The position numbers and the translations under genes are program-made. A stretch of 14,819 bases of DNA, from assembly GCA_012521625.1 (NCBI GenBank), contig JAAYLY010000149.1, positions 1-14,819 of the forward strand, in the 5' to 3' direction. Below the pieces are notes generated by a model that was given only the letters and a program-made list of their open reading frames with translations, was not told the origin of the DNA and ran no database searches. Positions 6,522 through 13,237 of this stretch are shown one piece after another. The stretch is from Tissierellia bacterium (GTDB taxonomy: Bacteria > Bacillota > Clostridia > Tissierellales > Tissierellaceae). Within the stretch, counting starts at the first letter, position 1. Each line of letters starts with the position of its first letter.

Positions 6522-7697
6522 TTAAGCTTTAGCTCTTCCTTTATCCTTTTTAAATAGGCCAGTTACCATCAATGCTATAGCACCATCACCAGTTATGTTG
6601 CATGCTGTTCCGAAGCTATCTTGTAGAGCAAAGATGGACATAAGCAGCGCTACTCCGTTTGTATCGAATCCTAGTACTCCAGTAACTATACCCAAGGATG
6701 CCATTACTGTACCTCCAGGAACTCCTGGTGCTGCAACGGCAAAAAGGCCTAATAGGATTACGAATAGCATTATAGTTCCAAATGGAGGAAGTTCTCCATA
6801 TAGGATCTTAGATATGGTCATAACGAAAAAGACTTCAGTAAGAACGGAACCACAAAGGTGTGCAGTTGAACCAAAGGGGATAACAAAGTCTATTACTTCC
6901 TTATCTAGAACTTTGGATTTTCTAGCACATTCTAAGGCAACTGACATGGTTGCTGCTGAGGACATGGTACCAAGGGCTGTAACATAAGCCGGCCCGTAAT
7001 GCTTAATAACCTCCATTGGATTTTCCTTGGAGATTACACCGCCAAGGGCATATAGGATAGCCAGCCAAATCCAATGGCCTATAATTACAATTACTATAAC
7101 ACTTAGGAATACTGGCAATTGTCTTGTAATCCTTCCCTCATAGGCTAGGCCTGCAAAGGTAGTTGCTATGAAGAAGGGTAGAATCGGAATTACTATCCTA
7201 TTGACTATTGCTAAAATTACCCTATGGAATTCCTGGAACAGCTTCTCCAGATTTTCCGACTTGGTCCAGTTGATAGCCAATCCCATGATTATGGCTGTAA
7301 CTAGTGCGGTCATTACCGATAATAGAGGGGGTATTTCTAATTTAAATATTAATTCAGGTAGTTGTCTTAAGGATTCAACTTCCGTTGGTATGTTTAACTT
7401 TGGTATGATGGCATAGCCTGATAAGATTGAAAATAGGCCAGCACCTACAGAGGAAAGGTAAGCAATAAGTAAGGTTACTCCTAACATCTTAGTTGCATTT
7501 GCCCTTAGGTCGATTATAGATGGAGTAATAAAACCAATTATGATAAGTGGTACACAGTAGAAGATGATTTGACCTAGGATTTCTTTTACAGTCATTAAAA
7601 TGCCTATAATAGTTTCATTTGCTACTAATCCTAAAAGGATACCTAAAATAATTGCAGTAACTAGTTTAAACAAGAGGTTATCTTTTAATTTTGCCAT
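6522..7697 (-). CDS. Dicarboxylate/amino acid:cation symporter (DAACS family)
   Basis: This 391-residue membrane protein of the GltP/DctA/SstT family (PF00375) couples uptake of acidic or small neutral amino acids or C4-dicarboxylates to Na+ or H+. The serine-rich hairpin tip reads MSSAATMSVALE at about 245-256, where classic members have SSSATLP. The re-entrant loop VPGGTVMASLG and the last-helix motif with D360, N367 and G370-D371 (DSFGTACNITGDG) are in place. The central NMDGT motif is replaced by AHLCGS, so sodium or substrate coordination differs from GltPh. The arginine of the last helix that selects acidic substrates is absent, which argues for a neutral or unusual substrate. Start supported by AAAGGAG, 7 nt upstream of the ATG. 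It is monocistronic, convergent with the EamA gene. Confidence 0.88.
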   Translation of the reverse strand: MAKLKDNLLFKLVTAIILGILLGLVANETIIGILMTVKEILGQIIFYCVPLIIIGFITPSIIDLRANATKMLGVTLLIAYLSSVGAGLFSILSGYAIIPKLNIPTEVESLRQLPELIFKLEIPPLLSVMTALVTAIIMGLAINWTKSENLEKLFQEFHRVILAIVNRIVIPILPFFIATTFAGLAYEGRITRQLPVFLSVIVIVIIGHWIWLAILYALGGVISKENPMEVIKHYGPAYVTALGTMSSAATMSVALECARKSKVLDKEVIDFVIPFGSTAHLCGSVLTEVFFVMTISKILYGELPPFGTIMLFVILLGLFAVAAPGVPGGTVMASLGIVTGVLGFDTNGVALLMSIFALQDSFGTACNITGDGAIALMVTGLFKKDKGRAKA

Positions 7698-7766
7698 AAG
7701 ATCTCTCCTTTCAATAAATTCTATTTACCCCTTTACCAACTTATTCCATATCCCCCCTTGTTATAT

Positions 7767-7772
7767 ATTATA
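7767..7772 (-). promoter_or_regulatory. Possible -10 of the symporter gene
   Basis: An exact TATAAT on minus (7772-7767) lies 70 bp before the ATG. No convincing -35 hexamer is present at 16-18 bp. Confidence 0.35.
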
Positions 7773-7859
7773 CAATCTTTTCAAATGGGAATCTACTTTA
7801 ATTTGCTAAATTTACACAATATTTTAAAATTCACATAAATATAAATTTCGACAGTCCTT

Positions 7860-7888
7860 TTGCTTAATAAGGAGGCTTGTGTTATATT
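7860..7888 (+). promoter_or_regulatory. Probable promoter of the rtcB operon
   Basis: TTGCTT (7860-7865), 17-bp spacer, TATATT (7883-7888). It lies about 50 bp before the ATG at 7940. Confidence 0.5.
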
Positions 7889-7939
7889 GATTGTGGGTAT
7901 TAGATAAATAGGACTAGTATTTAGAAAGAAGGTGATAAG

Positions 7940-9154
7940 ATGGAGCTAAGAGGAAAATATTCCACAGCCAAGGTCTTCGCTAAGGAAGTGGAAGAAGGGG
8001 CTAGGCAGCAGATAATTAGGCTTTTAGATCAGGATTTTGTAGTAGGGTCTAAGGTCCGTATAATGCCTGATGTCCATGAAGGGATGGGTTGTGTAATAGG
8101 ATTTACCGCTGATTTAGGGGACAAGGTTATACCCAACATAGTTGGAGTAGATATAGGTTGCGGGATGCTTACTGTTGAACTAAAGGATCTAGATATAGAC
8201 CTACCAACACTGGATAAGATTATATATAACAAGATTCCTGCCGGGAGGAATACCCATAAAGAAAGGAAGTATGATTATCCAAGATTGAGAGACCTATATT
8301 GCCTTAGGGAATTAAGGGAGCTTAAGAGGGTGGAAAGAAGTATCGGTACCCTGGGTGGAGGCAACCATTTCATAGAGGTGGGAATAGATGAGGATAATAA
8401 TAAATATCTTGTAATCCACTCTGGAAGTAGAAATCTGGGTAAGCAGGTGGCAGATTACTATCAAAAATTAGCCATAGAACTATGTAGTGGTAAGGAGGAC
8501 TTCTTCCTAAGGAGAGAAGAACTAATTAGGAAGTATAAGGAAGAGGGCAGGAGGAAGGAGTTAAAGAAGGCCATTAAGGAATTGGAGAAGGAATACAAGG
8601 GTTTAGAACCTAGGTATCCTAAGGATTTATGCTACTTAACAGGAAGGTACAGGGAAGAGTACCTACATGATATGGAAATCTGCCAGGAATATGCCAGCAT
8701 CAACCGTAAGGTTATGGCTGAGATTATCCTCTATGCCTTATTTAATAAAGGCCTGGAGGATTTCCAATACTTCGAGACTATTCATAATTATATAAACTTT
8801 AAGGATAATATAATTAGAAAGGGTGCCATCTCCGCCTATGAGGGTGAGAAGATCTTGATACCTATAAATATGAGGGATGGTTCAATTCTAGCAGTGGGTA
8901 AGGGAAACCCTGACTGGAACTACTCAGCCCCCCATGGTGCAGGCAGGTTGATGAGTAGAAATGAAGCTAAGGCTGATTTGGATTTAGAGGAGTTTAAGAA
9001 GACCATGGAGGGTATCTACACTACTTCTGTAAAAAAATCCACCCTAGATGAGGCCCCCTTTGCTTATAAGCCTATGGAGGAGATAATTGAGAGTATCGGG
9101 GATACGGCAGAAATTATTAGCATAATTAAACCTATCTATAACTTCAAGGCATAA
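7940..9154 (+). CDS. rtcB: RtcB-family RNA-splicing ligase
   Basis: RtcB seals RNA 2',3'-cyclic phosphate (or 3'-phosphate) to 5'-OH ends using GTP and Mn2+, in tRNA or rRNA repair. The active site is complete: D71 and C74 in GVDIGCGM, GGGNH at 139-143, H160 in HSGSRNLG, H282 in TIHNYINF, the RKGAIS loop, and H332 in SAPHGAGR, the histidine that carries GMP. PDVHEGMG at 43-50 is the conserved N-terminal loop. At 404 residues it is the shorter class, well under the roughly 480 of archaeal enzymes. Residues about 190-222 form a very charged Lys/Glu helix (RKYKEEGRRKELKKAIKE). ATG follows GAAGGTGAT. No RtcA or archease is present. A small coiled-coil gene follows 34 nt later in the same unit. 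Confidence 0.93.
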   Translation: MELRGKYSTAKVFAKEVEEGARQQIIRLLDQDFVVGSKVRIMPDVHEGMGCVIGFTADLGDKVIPNIVGVDIGCGMLTVELKDLDIDLPTLDKIIYNKIPAGRNTHKERKYDYPRLRDLYCLRELRELKRVERSIGTLGGGNHFIEVGIDEDNNKYLVIHSGSRNLGKQVADYYQKLAIELCSGKEDFFLRREELIRKYKEEGRRKELKKAIKELEKEYKGLEPRYPKDLCYLTGRYREEYLHDMEICQEYASINRKVMAEIILYALFNKGLEDFQYFETIHNYINFKDNIIRKGAISAYEGEKILIPINMRDGSILAVGKGNPDWNYSAPHGAGRLMSRNEAKADLDLEEFKKTMEGIYTTSVKKSTLDEAPFAYKPMEEIIESIGDTAEIISIIKPIYNFKA

Positions 9155-9188
9155 TATATAGTAATAAATTATTTGCGGGAGGATCAAT

Positions 9189-9473
9189 ATGGACATATTC
9201 AAGGATTTAAGTGAAAAAGCTAAGCATACTGCCAAGATGGTGGGAGAAATATCATCAGACATGGTGGAAATAGGTAAACTCCGACTTCAAATCACTAATT
9301 TGGAAAACGAAATAAGGAGATTAAAGACTAAAATTGGACAGCATTTCTACAAGGCATATGCAGAAGATGAAGAAATCCCAGGTGAAAAGATACTAGCTCT
9401 TTGTGAAGAGATTAAGGAAAAATACGCAAAAATAGAAGAAATTAGGGAAAAAATAGATAGCATATCCCTATAA
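9189..9473 (+). CDS. Small coiled-coil protein, zinc-ribbon-less
   Basis: A 94-residue cytoplasmic protein predicted to be almost all helix. It starts MDIFKDLSEKAKHTAKMVGE, continues with heptad-like stretches (LRLQITNLENEIRRLKTKIG), a short loop around DEEIPGE and a second helix ending IREKIDSISL. The N-terminal design (DLxxKAxxTAK, then GELxxIxKL) resembles clostridial proteins that end in a zinc ribbon with two CxxC pairs. Here the only cysteine is in LALCEEI, and the ribbon is missing. The DNA stops cleanly with a terminator 66 nt later, so this looks like a natural short form. GGGAGG is at 9177-9182. Likely co-transcribed with rtcB; no function is known to me. Confidence 0.75.
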   Translation: MDIFKDLSEKAKHTAKMVGEISSDMVEIGKLRLQITNLENEIRRLKTKIGQHFYKAYAEDEEIPGEKILALCEEIKEKYAKIEEIREKIDSISL

Positions 9474-9535
9474 GTCTTAACCTAGGATATAAAATAAGCT
9501 ATTATAAAATAAAGTGGATATAAAATGCGGATATA

Positions 9536-9568
9536 AAAGAAGGGAGGACTAATAATCCTCCCTTTTTT
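9536..9568. terminator. Bidirectional terminator between the rtcB operon and perR1
   Basis: Arms 9540-9548 and 9556-9564 (AAGGGAGGA/TCCTCCCTT) with a seven-base loop and T-run 9563-9568. On minus the following bases CTTCTTTTAT also suit termination of the PerR gene that ends at 9567. Confidence 0.88.
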
Positions 9569-9974
9569 AGCGGCAATTTGGACATAGGCCTTTAAAATAT
9601 ACATCCTTTTCTTCTACTTTAAAACCTTCCAAGCCATCACATAGTAATGAATCCATATCTATATGAAAGTCATATACTTCACCACAGGCCTCACATTTAA
9701 AATGGCCGTGGTTTTTCGTATCTACATCGTATCTGGCTTCGTTTTCTTCAATCCTTAAAACCTTCACCAGTCCAGCTTCAGCCAGGGTATTTAGGGTATT
9801 ATAGACGGTAGTCTTAGATAGGGTAGGGATTTCCTTTTGAAGCTGGCTATAGATCTTATCCACCGTTGGGTGGATCCTATTATTACTGATATATTCCAAT
9901 ATTTTAAGCCTCTGATGGGAAAGCCTAATATTCCTATCCCTTAGTTCTTGAACAAGATATTCGAAAGTATCCAT
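9567..9974 (-). CDS. perR: Fur-family peroxide-responsive repressor, paralogue 1 (PerR)
   Basis: A 135-residue winged-helix repressor whose metal sites match PerR: H35, D83, H89, H91 and D102 for the Fe/Mn sensing site (Asp102, not Glu, favours PerR over Fur), and C94, C97, C131, C134 for structural zinc. The recognition helix reads TLSKTTVYNTLNTL. In PerR, peroxide oxidises the iron-ligand histidines and releases DNA. I placed the start at 9974 because AAAGG (9988-9984) is 9 nt from it; the ATG at 9983 would touch that site directly. The protein ends one residue after the last zinc cysteine. It has its own consensus promoter and lies downstream of rubrerythrin. Nearly identical N-terminal half to the second PerR at 10637-11071, so the two probably arose by duplication. 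Confidence 0.9.
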   Translation of the reverse strand: MDTFEYLVQELRDRNIRLSHQRLKILEYISNNRIHPTVDKIYSQLQKEIPTLSKTTVYNTLNTLAEAGLVKVLRIEENEARYDVDTKNHGHFKCEACGEVYDFHIDMDSLLCDGLEGFKVEEKDVYFKGLCPNCR

Positions 9975-10022
9975 AAAAATCATCCTTTAAATCAAGCTCT
10001 ATTATGTAAGCTTTTTAAATTT

Positions 10023-10052
10023 ATTATAGTTACTATTAAACATCCCTGTCAA
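10023..10052 (-). promoter_or_regulatory. Consensus promoter of perR paralogue 1
   Basis: Exact TTGACA (10052-10047) and exact TATAAT (10028-10023) with an 18-bp spacer, about 50 bp before the start. A perfect palindrome ATAGT-T-ACTAT (10026-10036) overlaps the -10 and could be a repressor half of a PerR-type operator. Confidence 0.75.
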
Positions 10053-10062
10053 GTATGCCAAA

Positions 10063-10102
10063 TATAAAAATAGGGAGCTGGATAATTCCTAGCTCCCTAT
10101 TA
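10063..10102 (-). terminator. Intrinsic terminator of rubrerythrin
   Basis: On minus, AATAGGGAGCT-A-GGA pairs with TCC-AGCTCCCTATT (10102-10087 with 10082-10068), followed by a T-rich run. It separates the perR2-rbr unit from the downstream perR. Confidence 0.82.
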
Positions 10103-10133
10103 TATATTAAATGAGGGCAATAATGGTACCTAA

Positions 10134-10619
10134 TTAAAATTTAATAAACTTGTCACCTGATACGTTGCAGATTGAGCATTTTTCAGGAACGAACTTCTCT
10201 ATGTTACCGCACACAGGGCATAGGTAGTAGAAAACTTCTTCCTTATCTTCTAGACTTTCAAGGGCTTCCTTGTAAAGTTTAGCATGAACTTTTTCAGCTT
10301 CCATAGCATAAGTAAAAGATTGGATAGCTTTTTCGTTACCTTCAGCTTCTTTGATGAATTCTGGATACATTTCTTCAAACTCATATGTTTCGCCGTTAAC
10401 AGCATCTTGTAGGTTTTCCTTAGTAGAACCTAATTTACCAGCAACTTCAAAATGTCTTTGGGCGTGGATTTCTTCTGCTAAAGCTGCAGCCTTAAATAGT
10501 TTAGCAGCATTTACATAGCCTTCTGCTTCAGCCTTCTTAGCATAGATTGAATATTTTCTAGATGCTTGAGATTCTCCTGCAAATCCTTCCATTAAGTTTT
10601 CAATTGTCTTGTTATTCAT
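10134..10619 (-). CDS. rbr: Rubrerythrin
   Basis: A cytoplasmic peroxidase of anaerobes that reduces H2O2 to water with electrons from rubredoxin or NADH. This 161-residue form has the ferritin-like four-helix domain with the di-iron ligands in E16 (GESQASRKY), E49/E50 with H52 (AEEIHAQRH), E82/E83 region and E109 with H112 (EAEKVHA), then a C-terminal rubredoxin-like iron site with C134, C137, C148 and C151 (CPVCGN and CSICN). It is shorter than the classic roughly 190-residue enzyme, mostly in linker regions, but complete. GGAGGAGAGG precedes the ATG. It begins 17 nt after the stop of the PerR gene upstream, so the repressor and its likely target share one transcript and the pair would be induced by peroxide. 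Confidence 0.95.
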   Translation of the reverse strand: MNNKTIENLMEGFAGESQASRKYSIYAKKAEAEGYVNAAKLFKAAALAEEIHAQRHFEVAGKLGSTKENLQDAVNGETYEFEEMYPEFIKEAEGNEKAIQSFTYAMEAEKVHAKLYKEALESLEDKEEVFYYLCPVCGNIEKFVPEKCSICNVSGDKFIKF

Positions 10620-10636
10620 ATTTTCCTCTCCTCCAT

Positions 10637-11071
10637 TTATTTTAAATTTTTATTTTTCATCTTATTACAATCTGGACATAAACCCTTAAAATAGACATCC
10701 TTGTATATGATTTCAAAATCCTTTAATTCCTTAGATGCAAAGGCATCTATGTCGATTTCAAAATCTATGATCTTATCACAGGAGTCGCATTTAAAATGCC
10801 CATGATTTTCAGTAACTATGTCATATCTACTTTCATGTTCACCAATAGTTATGACTTTTACTAATCCAGCATCTATCAAGGCGTTAAGTGAATTATAGAC
10901 AGTGGTCTTTGATAGAGTGGGGATCTCTTTTTGAATTTCTTTATAAATTTCATCTACCGTTGGATGTATCTTGTTGTTGTAGATGAACTCTAAAATTTTT
11001 AACCTTTGATGAGAAAGCCTTATGTTTTTAGACTTTAATTCTTTAGTCAATTCTTCAAATGATACTGCCAT
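10637..11071 (-). CDS. perR: Fur-family peroxide-responsive repressor, paralogue 2 (PerR), in operon with rbr
   Basis: A 144-residue PerR with all sensing ligands (H36, D84, H90, H92, D103) and both zinc pairs (C95/C98, C132/C135). I set the start at 11071 (MAVSFEEL) because AAGGGAG (11086-11080) is 8 nt upstream. The longer frame, from 11110, would put this site inside the gene and adds 13 residues unlike the family. The helix-turn-helix segment LSKTTVYNSLNAL differs little from the other copy. Unlike that copy it carries a Lys-rich tail after the last cysteine (NKMKNKNLK). It is the first gene of the perR-rbr unit, whose promoter is covered by a long palindrome, so autoregulation is likely. 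Which of the two paralogues binds there cannot be told from sequence. Confidence 0.92.
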   Translation of the reverse strand: MAVSFEELTKELKSKNIRLSHQRLKILEFIYNNKIHPTVDEIYKEIQKEIPTLSKTTVYNSLNALIDAGLVKVITIGEHESRYDIVTENHGHFKCDSCDKIIDFEIDIDAFASKELKDFEIIYKDVYFKGLCPDCNKMKNKNLK

Positions 11072-11131
11072 ATAATTCACTCCCTTCATAGATGGCTGGA
11101 TTAATCTCAAAATGATTTCTAACTTGAATTG

Positions 11132-11171
11132 ATTACAAGTTTATTATAATAACAAATTTGTAATGTGTCAA
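11132..11171 (-). promoter_or_regulatory. Consensus promoter with 33-bp palindromic operator for perR-rbr
   Basis: On minus, exact TTGACA (11171-11166), 17-bp spacer and exact TATAAT (11148-11143). An imperfect palindrome spans 11132-11164, centred on 11148 at the edge of the -10; 14 of 16 base pairs match between arms (outer ATTACAA/TTGTAAT, inner TTAT/ATAA). The core TTATTATAATAA resembles Per boxes (TTATAAT-N-ATTATAA). Occupancy would block RNA polymerase. Confidence 0.78.
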
Positions 11172-11310
11172 GGTTTAAATCGGAAATGGGGAATTGGGCA
11201 AAGGACTGATGCCCACGGCCTTTGACCGGTTAAGGAGGATAAATGTTAAGAAAGCTTAACAATTCGATACAAAATTTTTTGGGACAAAATATATTAAAAA
11301 GACTTTAGAT
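11172..11310 (+). other. Unexplained coding-like or structured patch in a gene-free gap
   Basis: The 354-bp gap between perR (11071) and the methyltransferase (11426) holds more than promoters. At 11179-11259 a frame reads IGNGELGKGLMPTAFDRLRR, then INVKKA and a stop; it is richer in GC than its surroundings and looks like the last codons of a lost gene. Overlapping it, AAGGAGG (11232-11238) precedes ATG 11243 and a 21-residue frame (MLRKLNNSIQNFLGQNILKR, then L) ending at 11308. The same bases can pair as AATCGG/CCGGTT, CAAAGG/CCTTTG, GGGCA/TGCCC and GTTAAG/CTTAAC (11245-11260). I cannot choose between a gene remnant, a tiny gene and a structured leader. Confidence 0.3.
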
Positions 11311-11353
11311 TTGGTCCAGACACACCCAGCTTGCATACAAATGGATTAGATTT

Positions 11354-11362
11354 TGATATAAT
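11354..11362 (+). promoter_or_regulatory. Extended -10 promoter of the methyltransferase operon
   Basis: TGA-TATAAT is an exact extended -10. A TTGCAT at 11331-11336 is 20 bp away, too far for a normal -35. The start at 11426 is about 64 bp downstream. Confidence 0.55.
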
Positions 11363-11374
11363 AGAGAAAAATTA

Positions 11375-11406
11375 TAATAGATAAGAATTTTAATAGATAA
11401 GAATAT
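11375..11406 (+). repeat. 16-bp tandem duplication in the 5' leader
   Basis: TAATAGATAAGAAT occurs at 11375-11388 and 11391-11404, with a 16-nt period, between the promoter and the ribosome site of the methyltransferase gene. Confidence 0.85.
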
Positions 11407-11425
11407 CAATGGTAAGGTGAGCTAG

Positions 11426-12583
11426 ATGGAAAGAAAAGATTTAATTAAGAGGATTATAGATGAAGAAATACTAATACAGGGAGTCTTAAGTAACTTAAGG
11501 AAAAAATCCCAAGATAGCTTCACTAAGGTGGATATAAAGCCGGTATTGTTAAAGGAAGGCTTAAGGTATCAATTTGCATATTACTATACTAATAAGGTCC
11601 TTCATAAGAACTTAGATAAGGAAGGGGCCATTTATGAAATGGATAGCCTATTAGTGGATAAGTTTAAACAAGGGATGTTCTTTACATCTGAGGCAGACTA
11701 TCAGGTCCTTATTAGTAAGAGGGGTAAGGCTAGGGTATTAAAGAAGAAGCCTACTAAGGAGAGGGTGGACCTATCTCATGATAGGAAGAAGAACTACATC
11801 CTAGAAGATGGTAAGCCGGTGGATTTTTTAATCCGCCTAGGAGTAATGAACCAAAAGGGTAAGGTATATAAGAAGCGATATGATAAGTTTAAGCAAATCA
11901 ATAGGTTCTTAGAGCTGGTGGAAGACGTGATTCCCAAACTAAAGAAGGAGGGTACCATTAACATAATAGATTTCGGCTGTGGTAAAAGCTACTTAACCTT
12001 CGCCCTCTATTATTATCTGGTAAGTAAGTTGAACTTAGATGTTAATATCATAGGCCTGGATTTAAAGAAGGATGTAATTGACTTCTGCAACCAGGTGGCG
12101 GAGGAACTAGGCTATAACAAGCTTAAATTTATCCATGGAGATATTAAGGATTATGAAGGCCTAACAGAGGTGGATATGGTAATCACCCTCCATGCCTGCG
12201 ATATAGCAACTGATGCAGCCCTGGTAAAGGCCATCAATTGGGATGCTAGGGTAATCCTATCTGTCCCCTGTTGCCAGCATGAGTTCTACAGTAAAATCCA
12301 CTCCCCAGTCTTAGAGCCTATGTTAAAGCATGGGATCATAAAGGAGAAGCTAAGCTCCCTGGTTACTGACAGCCTGAGGGGGCTTGTATTGGAGATTATG
12401 GGCTATCAGGTACAGCTCTTGGAGTTTATAGATATGGAGCATACCCCAAAGAATATCCTTATTAGGGCATTTAAATCACCTACTATAGATAGGAAGAAGG
12501 CTAAGGATGACTACTATAAATTTAAGGAATTCTGGGGTCTAGGTGATATTTACATTGAAAGACAGTTGGGGGATAGGCTATAA
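11426..12583 (+). CDS. Class I SAM-dependent methyltransferase (Methyltransf_32 type)
   Basis: A 385-residue cytoplasmic protein. An N-terminal domain of about 165 residues (charged, with no motif I recognise) precedes a Rossmann methyltransferase domain. Motif I is IDFGCGKSYLTFAL (D182 to K187), motif II the acidic GLDL strand, then HGDI, followed by ITLHACDIATDAAL (255-265) and SVPCCQHEF (279-287). The combination FGCGK, LHACDxATD and PCCQHE is that of the PF13679 group, which includes METTL25, GSTCD and TRM13-like proteins; substrates in bacteria are not known to me, and RNA or a ribosomal protein is a guess. The start ATG follows AAGGTGA. Signal peptidase I begins 24 nt after its stop, so the two are probably co-transcribed. 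Confidence 0.8.
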   Translation: MERKDLIKRIIDEEILIQGVLSNLRKKSQDSFTKVDIKPVLLKEGLRYQFAYYYTNKVLHKNLDKEGAIYEMDSLLVDKFKQGMFFTSEADYQVLISKRGKARVLKKKPTKERVDLSHDRKKNYILEDGKPVDFLIRLGVMNQKGKVYKKRYDKFKQINRFLELVEDVIPKLKKEGTINIIDFGCGKSYLTFALYYYLVSKLNLDVNIIGLDLKKDVIDFCNQVAEELGYNKLKFIHGDIKDYEGLTEVDMVITLHACDIATDAALVKAINWDARVILSVPCCQHEFYSKIHSPVLEPMLKHGIIKEKLSSLVTDSLRGLVLEIMGYQVQLLEFIDMEHTPKNILIRAFKSPTIDRKKAKDDYYKFKEFWGLGDIYIERQLGDRL

Positions 12584-12607
12584 TATAGGGTAGCTGGAGG
12601 TGTATTT

Positions 12608-13210
12608 GTGGACAATATAAGAAATATCTTAGACTGGCTACTTACCATAGTTATAGCTATTATCATATCCTTATTTATAGTCTCTAACTTATTTACCCTG
12701 ACTCAGATTAAGGAGCAGTCCATGGAGCCTACCTTTAAGGAGAATGACCGGGTTGTAGTTAATAAGATTGGCTATTTCTTTAAGGAACCTAAAAGAGGGG
12801 ACATAGTCATCCTCAATAGGGAGATGGAGTCCAGGGGCCTAATTAAGAATATGGTCTATGAGGCCAGGGACATAATAGCCAATATTAGTTCAAGCTTTAC
12901 TGGAGTAATTAAGAAGAATAATCTAATAAAGAGGGTAGTGGCCGTAGAAGGGGACCTTGTGGATATAAGGGATGGTAACCTTTATATAAATGGTGAACTT
13001 CAGGAGGAGGATTATATTAAGGGCTTAACCCCTGCTAAGTATAATTTAGAATACCCCCTTGAGGTGCCTCAGGGCAAGGTTTTCGTCCTAGGGGACAATA
13101 GGGAAAATAGCTTGGACAGCAGGGATTTTGGTTTAGTAGATATCCATCAGCTAAAGGGTAGGGTTGTATTTAGACTATTTCCCTTAAATAGATTTGGAAG
13201 GATTAGGTAA
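12608..13210 (+). CDS. lepB: Signal peptidase I
   Basis: A 200-residue membrane-bound serine protease that cleaves signal peptides from secreted proteins. One N-terminal anchor (about residues 10-31, WLLTIVIAIIISLFIVSNLF) precedes the catalytic part outside the membrane. Box B has the nucleophile S38 (QSMEPTF), box C is RGDIVIL (63-69), box D has the general base K108 (KRVVAVEGD) and box E is GDNRENSLDSRDFG. An insert of about 35 residues between boxes C and D (ESRGLIKNMVYEARDIIANI region) is longer than in the shortest Firmicutes enzymes. The start codon is GTG, chosen because GGAGGT lies 6 nt upstream. It follows a methyltransferase in the same operon; secretion genes are not adjacent, so it is probably one of several paralogues. 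Confidence 0.92.
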   Translation: MDNIRNILDWLLTIVIAIIISLFIVSNLFTLTQIKEQSMEPTFKENDRVVVNKIGYFFKEPKRGDIVILNREMESRGLIKNMVYEARDIIANISSSFTGVIKKNNLIKRVVAVEGDLVDIRDGNLYINGELQEEDYIKGLTPAKYNLEYPLEVPQGKVFVLGDNRENSLDSRDFGLVDIHQLKGRVVFRLFPLNRFGRIR

Positions 13211-13237
13211 AGAAGCAATTATTATTGCTTCTTTTTT
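13211..13237 (+). terminator. Intrinsic terminator of lepB, overlapping the end of the convergent gene
   Basis: Arms 13211-13219 and 13224-13232 (AGAAGCAAT/ATTGCTTCT), loop TATT, then TTTTTT. It starts on the base after the lepB stop and includes the last codons and TAA of the minus-strand DUF2508 gene. Confidence 0.88.

Noticed and set aside
6595..7416. Two plus-strand frames opposite the symporter gene
   Set aside because: They are antisense shadows of a well-supported membrane protein gene, with no ribosome sites.
9481..9540. Three copies of GGATATAAAA-like sequence as a regulatory repeat
   Set aside because: They lie downstream of a stop codon and just before a terminator in A/T-rich sequence, and the spacing is irregular. 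Chance is sufficient.
11072..11110. Longer N-terminus for the second PerR (MRLIQPSMKGVNY)
   Set aside because: The extension contains the AAGGGAG ribosome site of the ATG at 11071 and does not resemble the family.
11179..11259. Known riboswitch (fluoride, c-di-GMP, preQ1 or SAM-III)
   Set aside because: Short stems exist but none of the conserved sequence cores of these classes is present.
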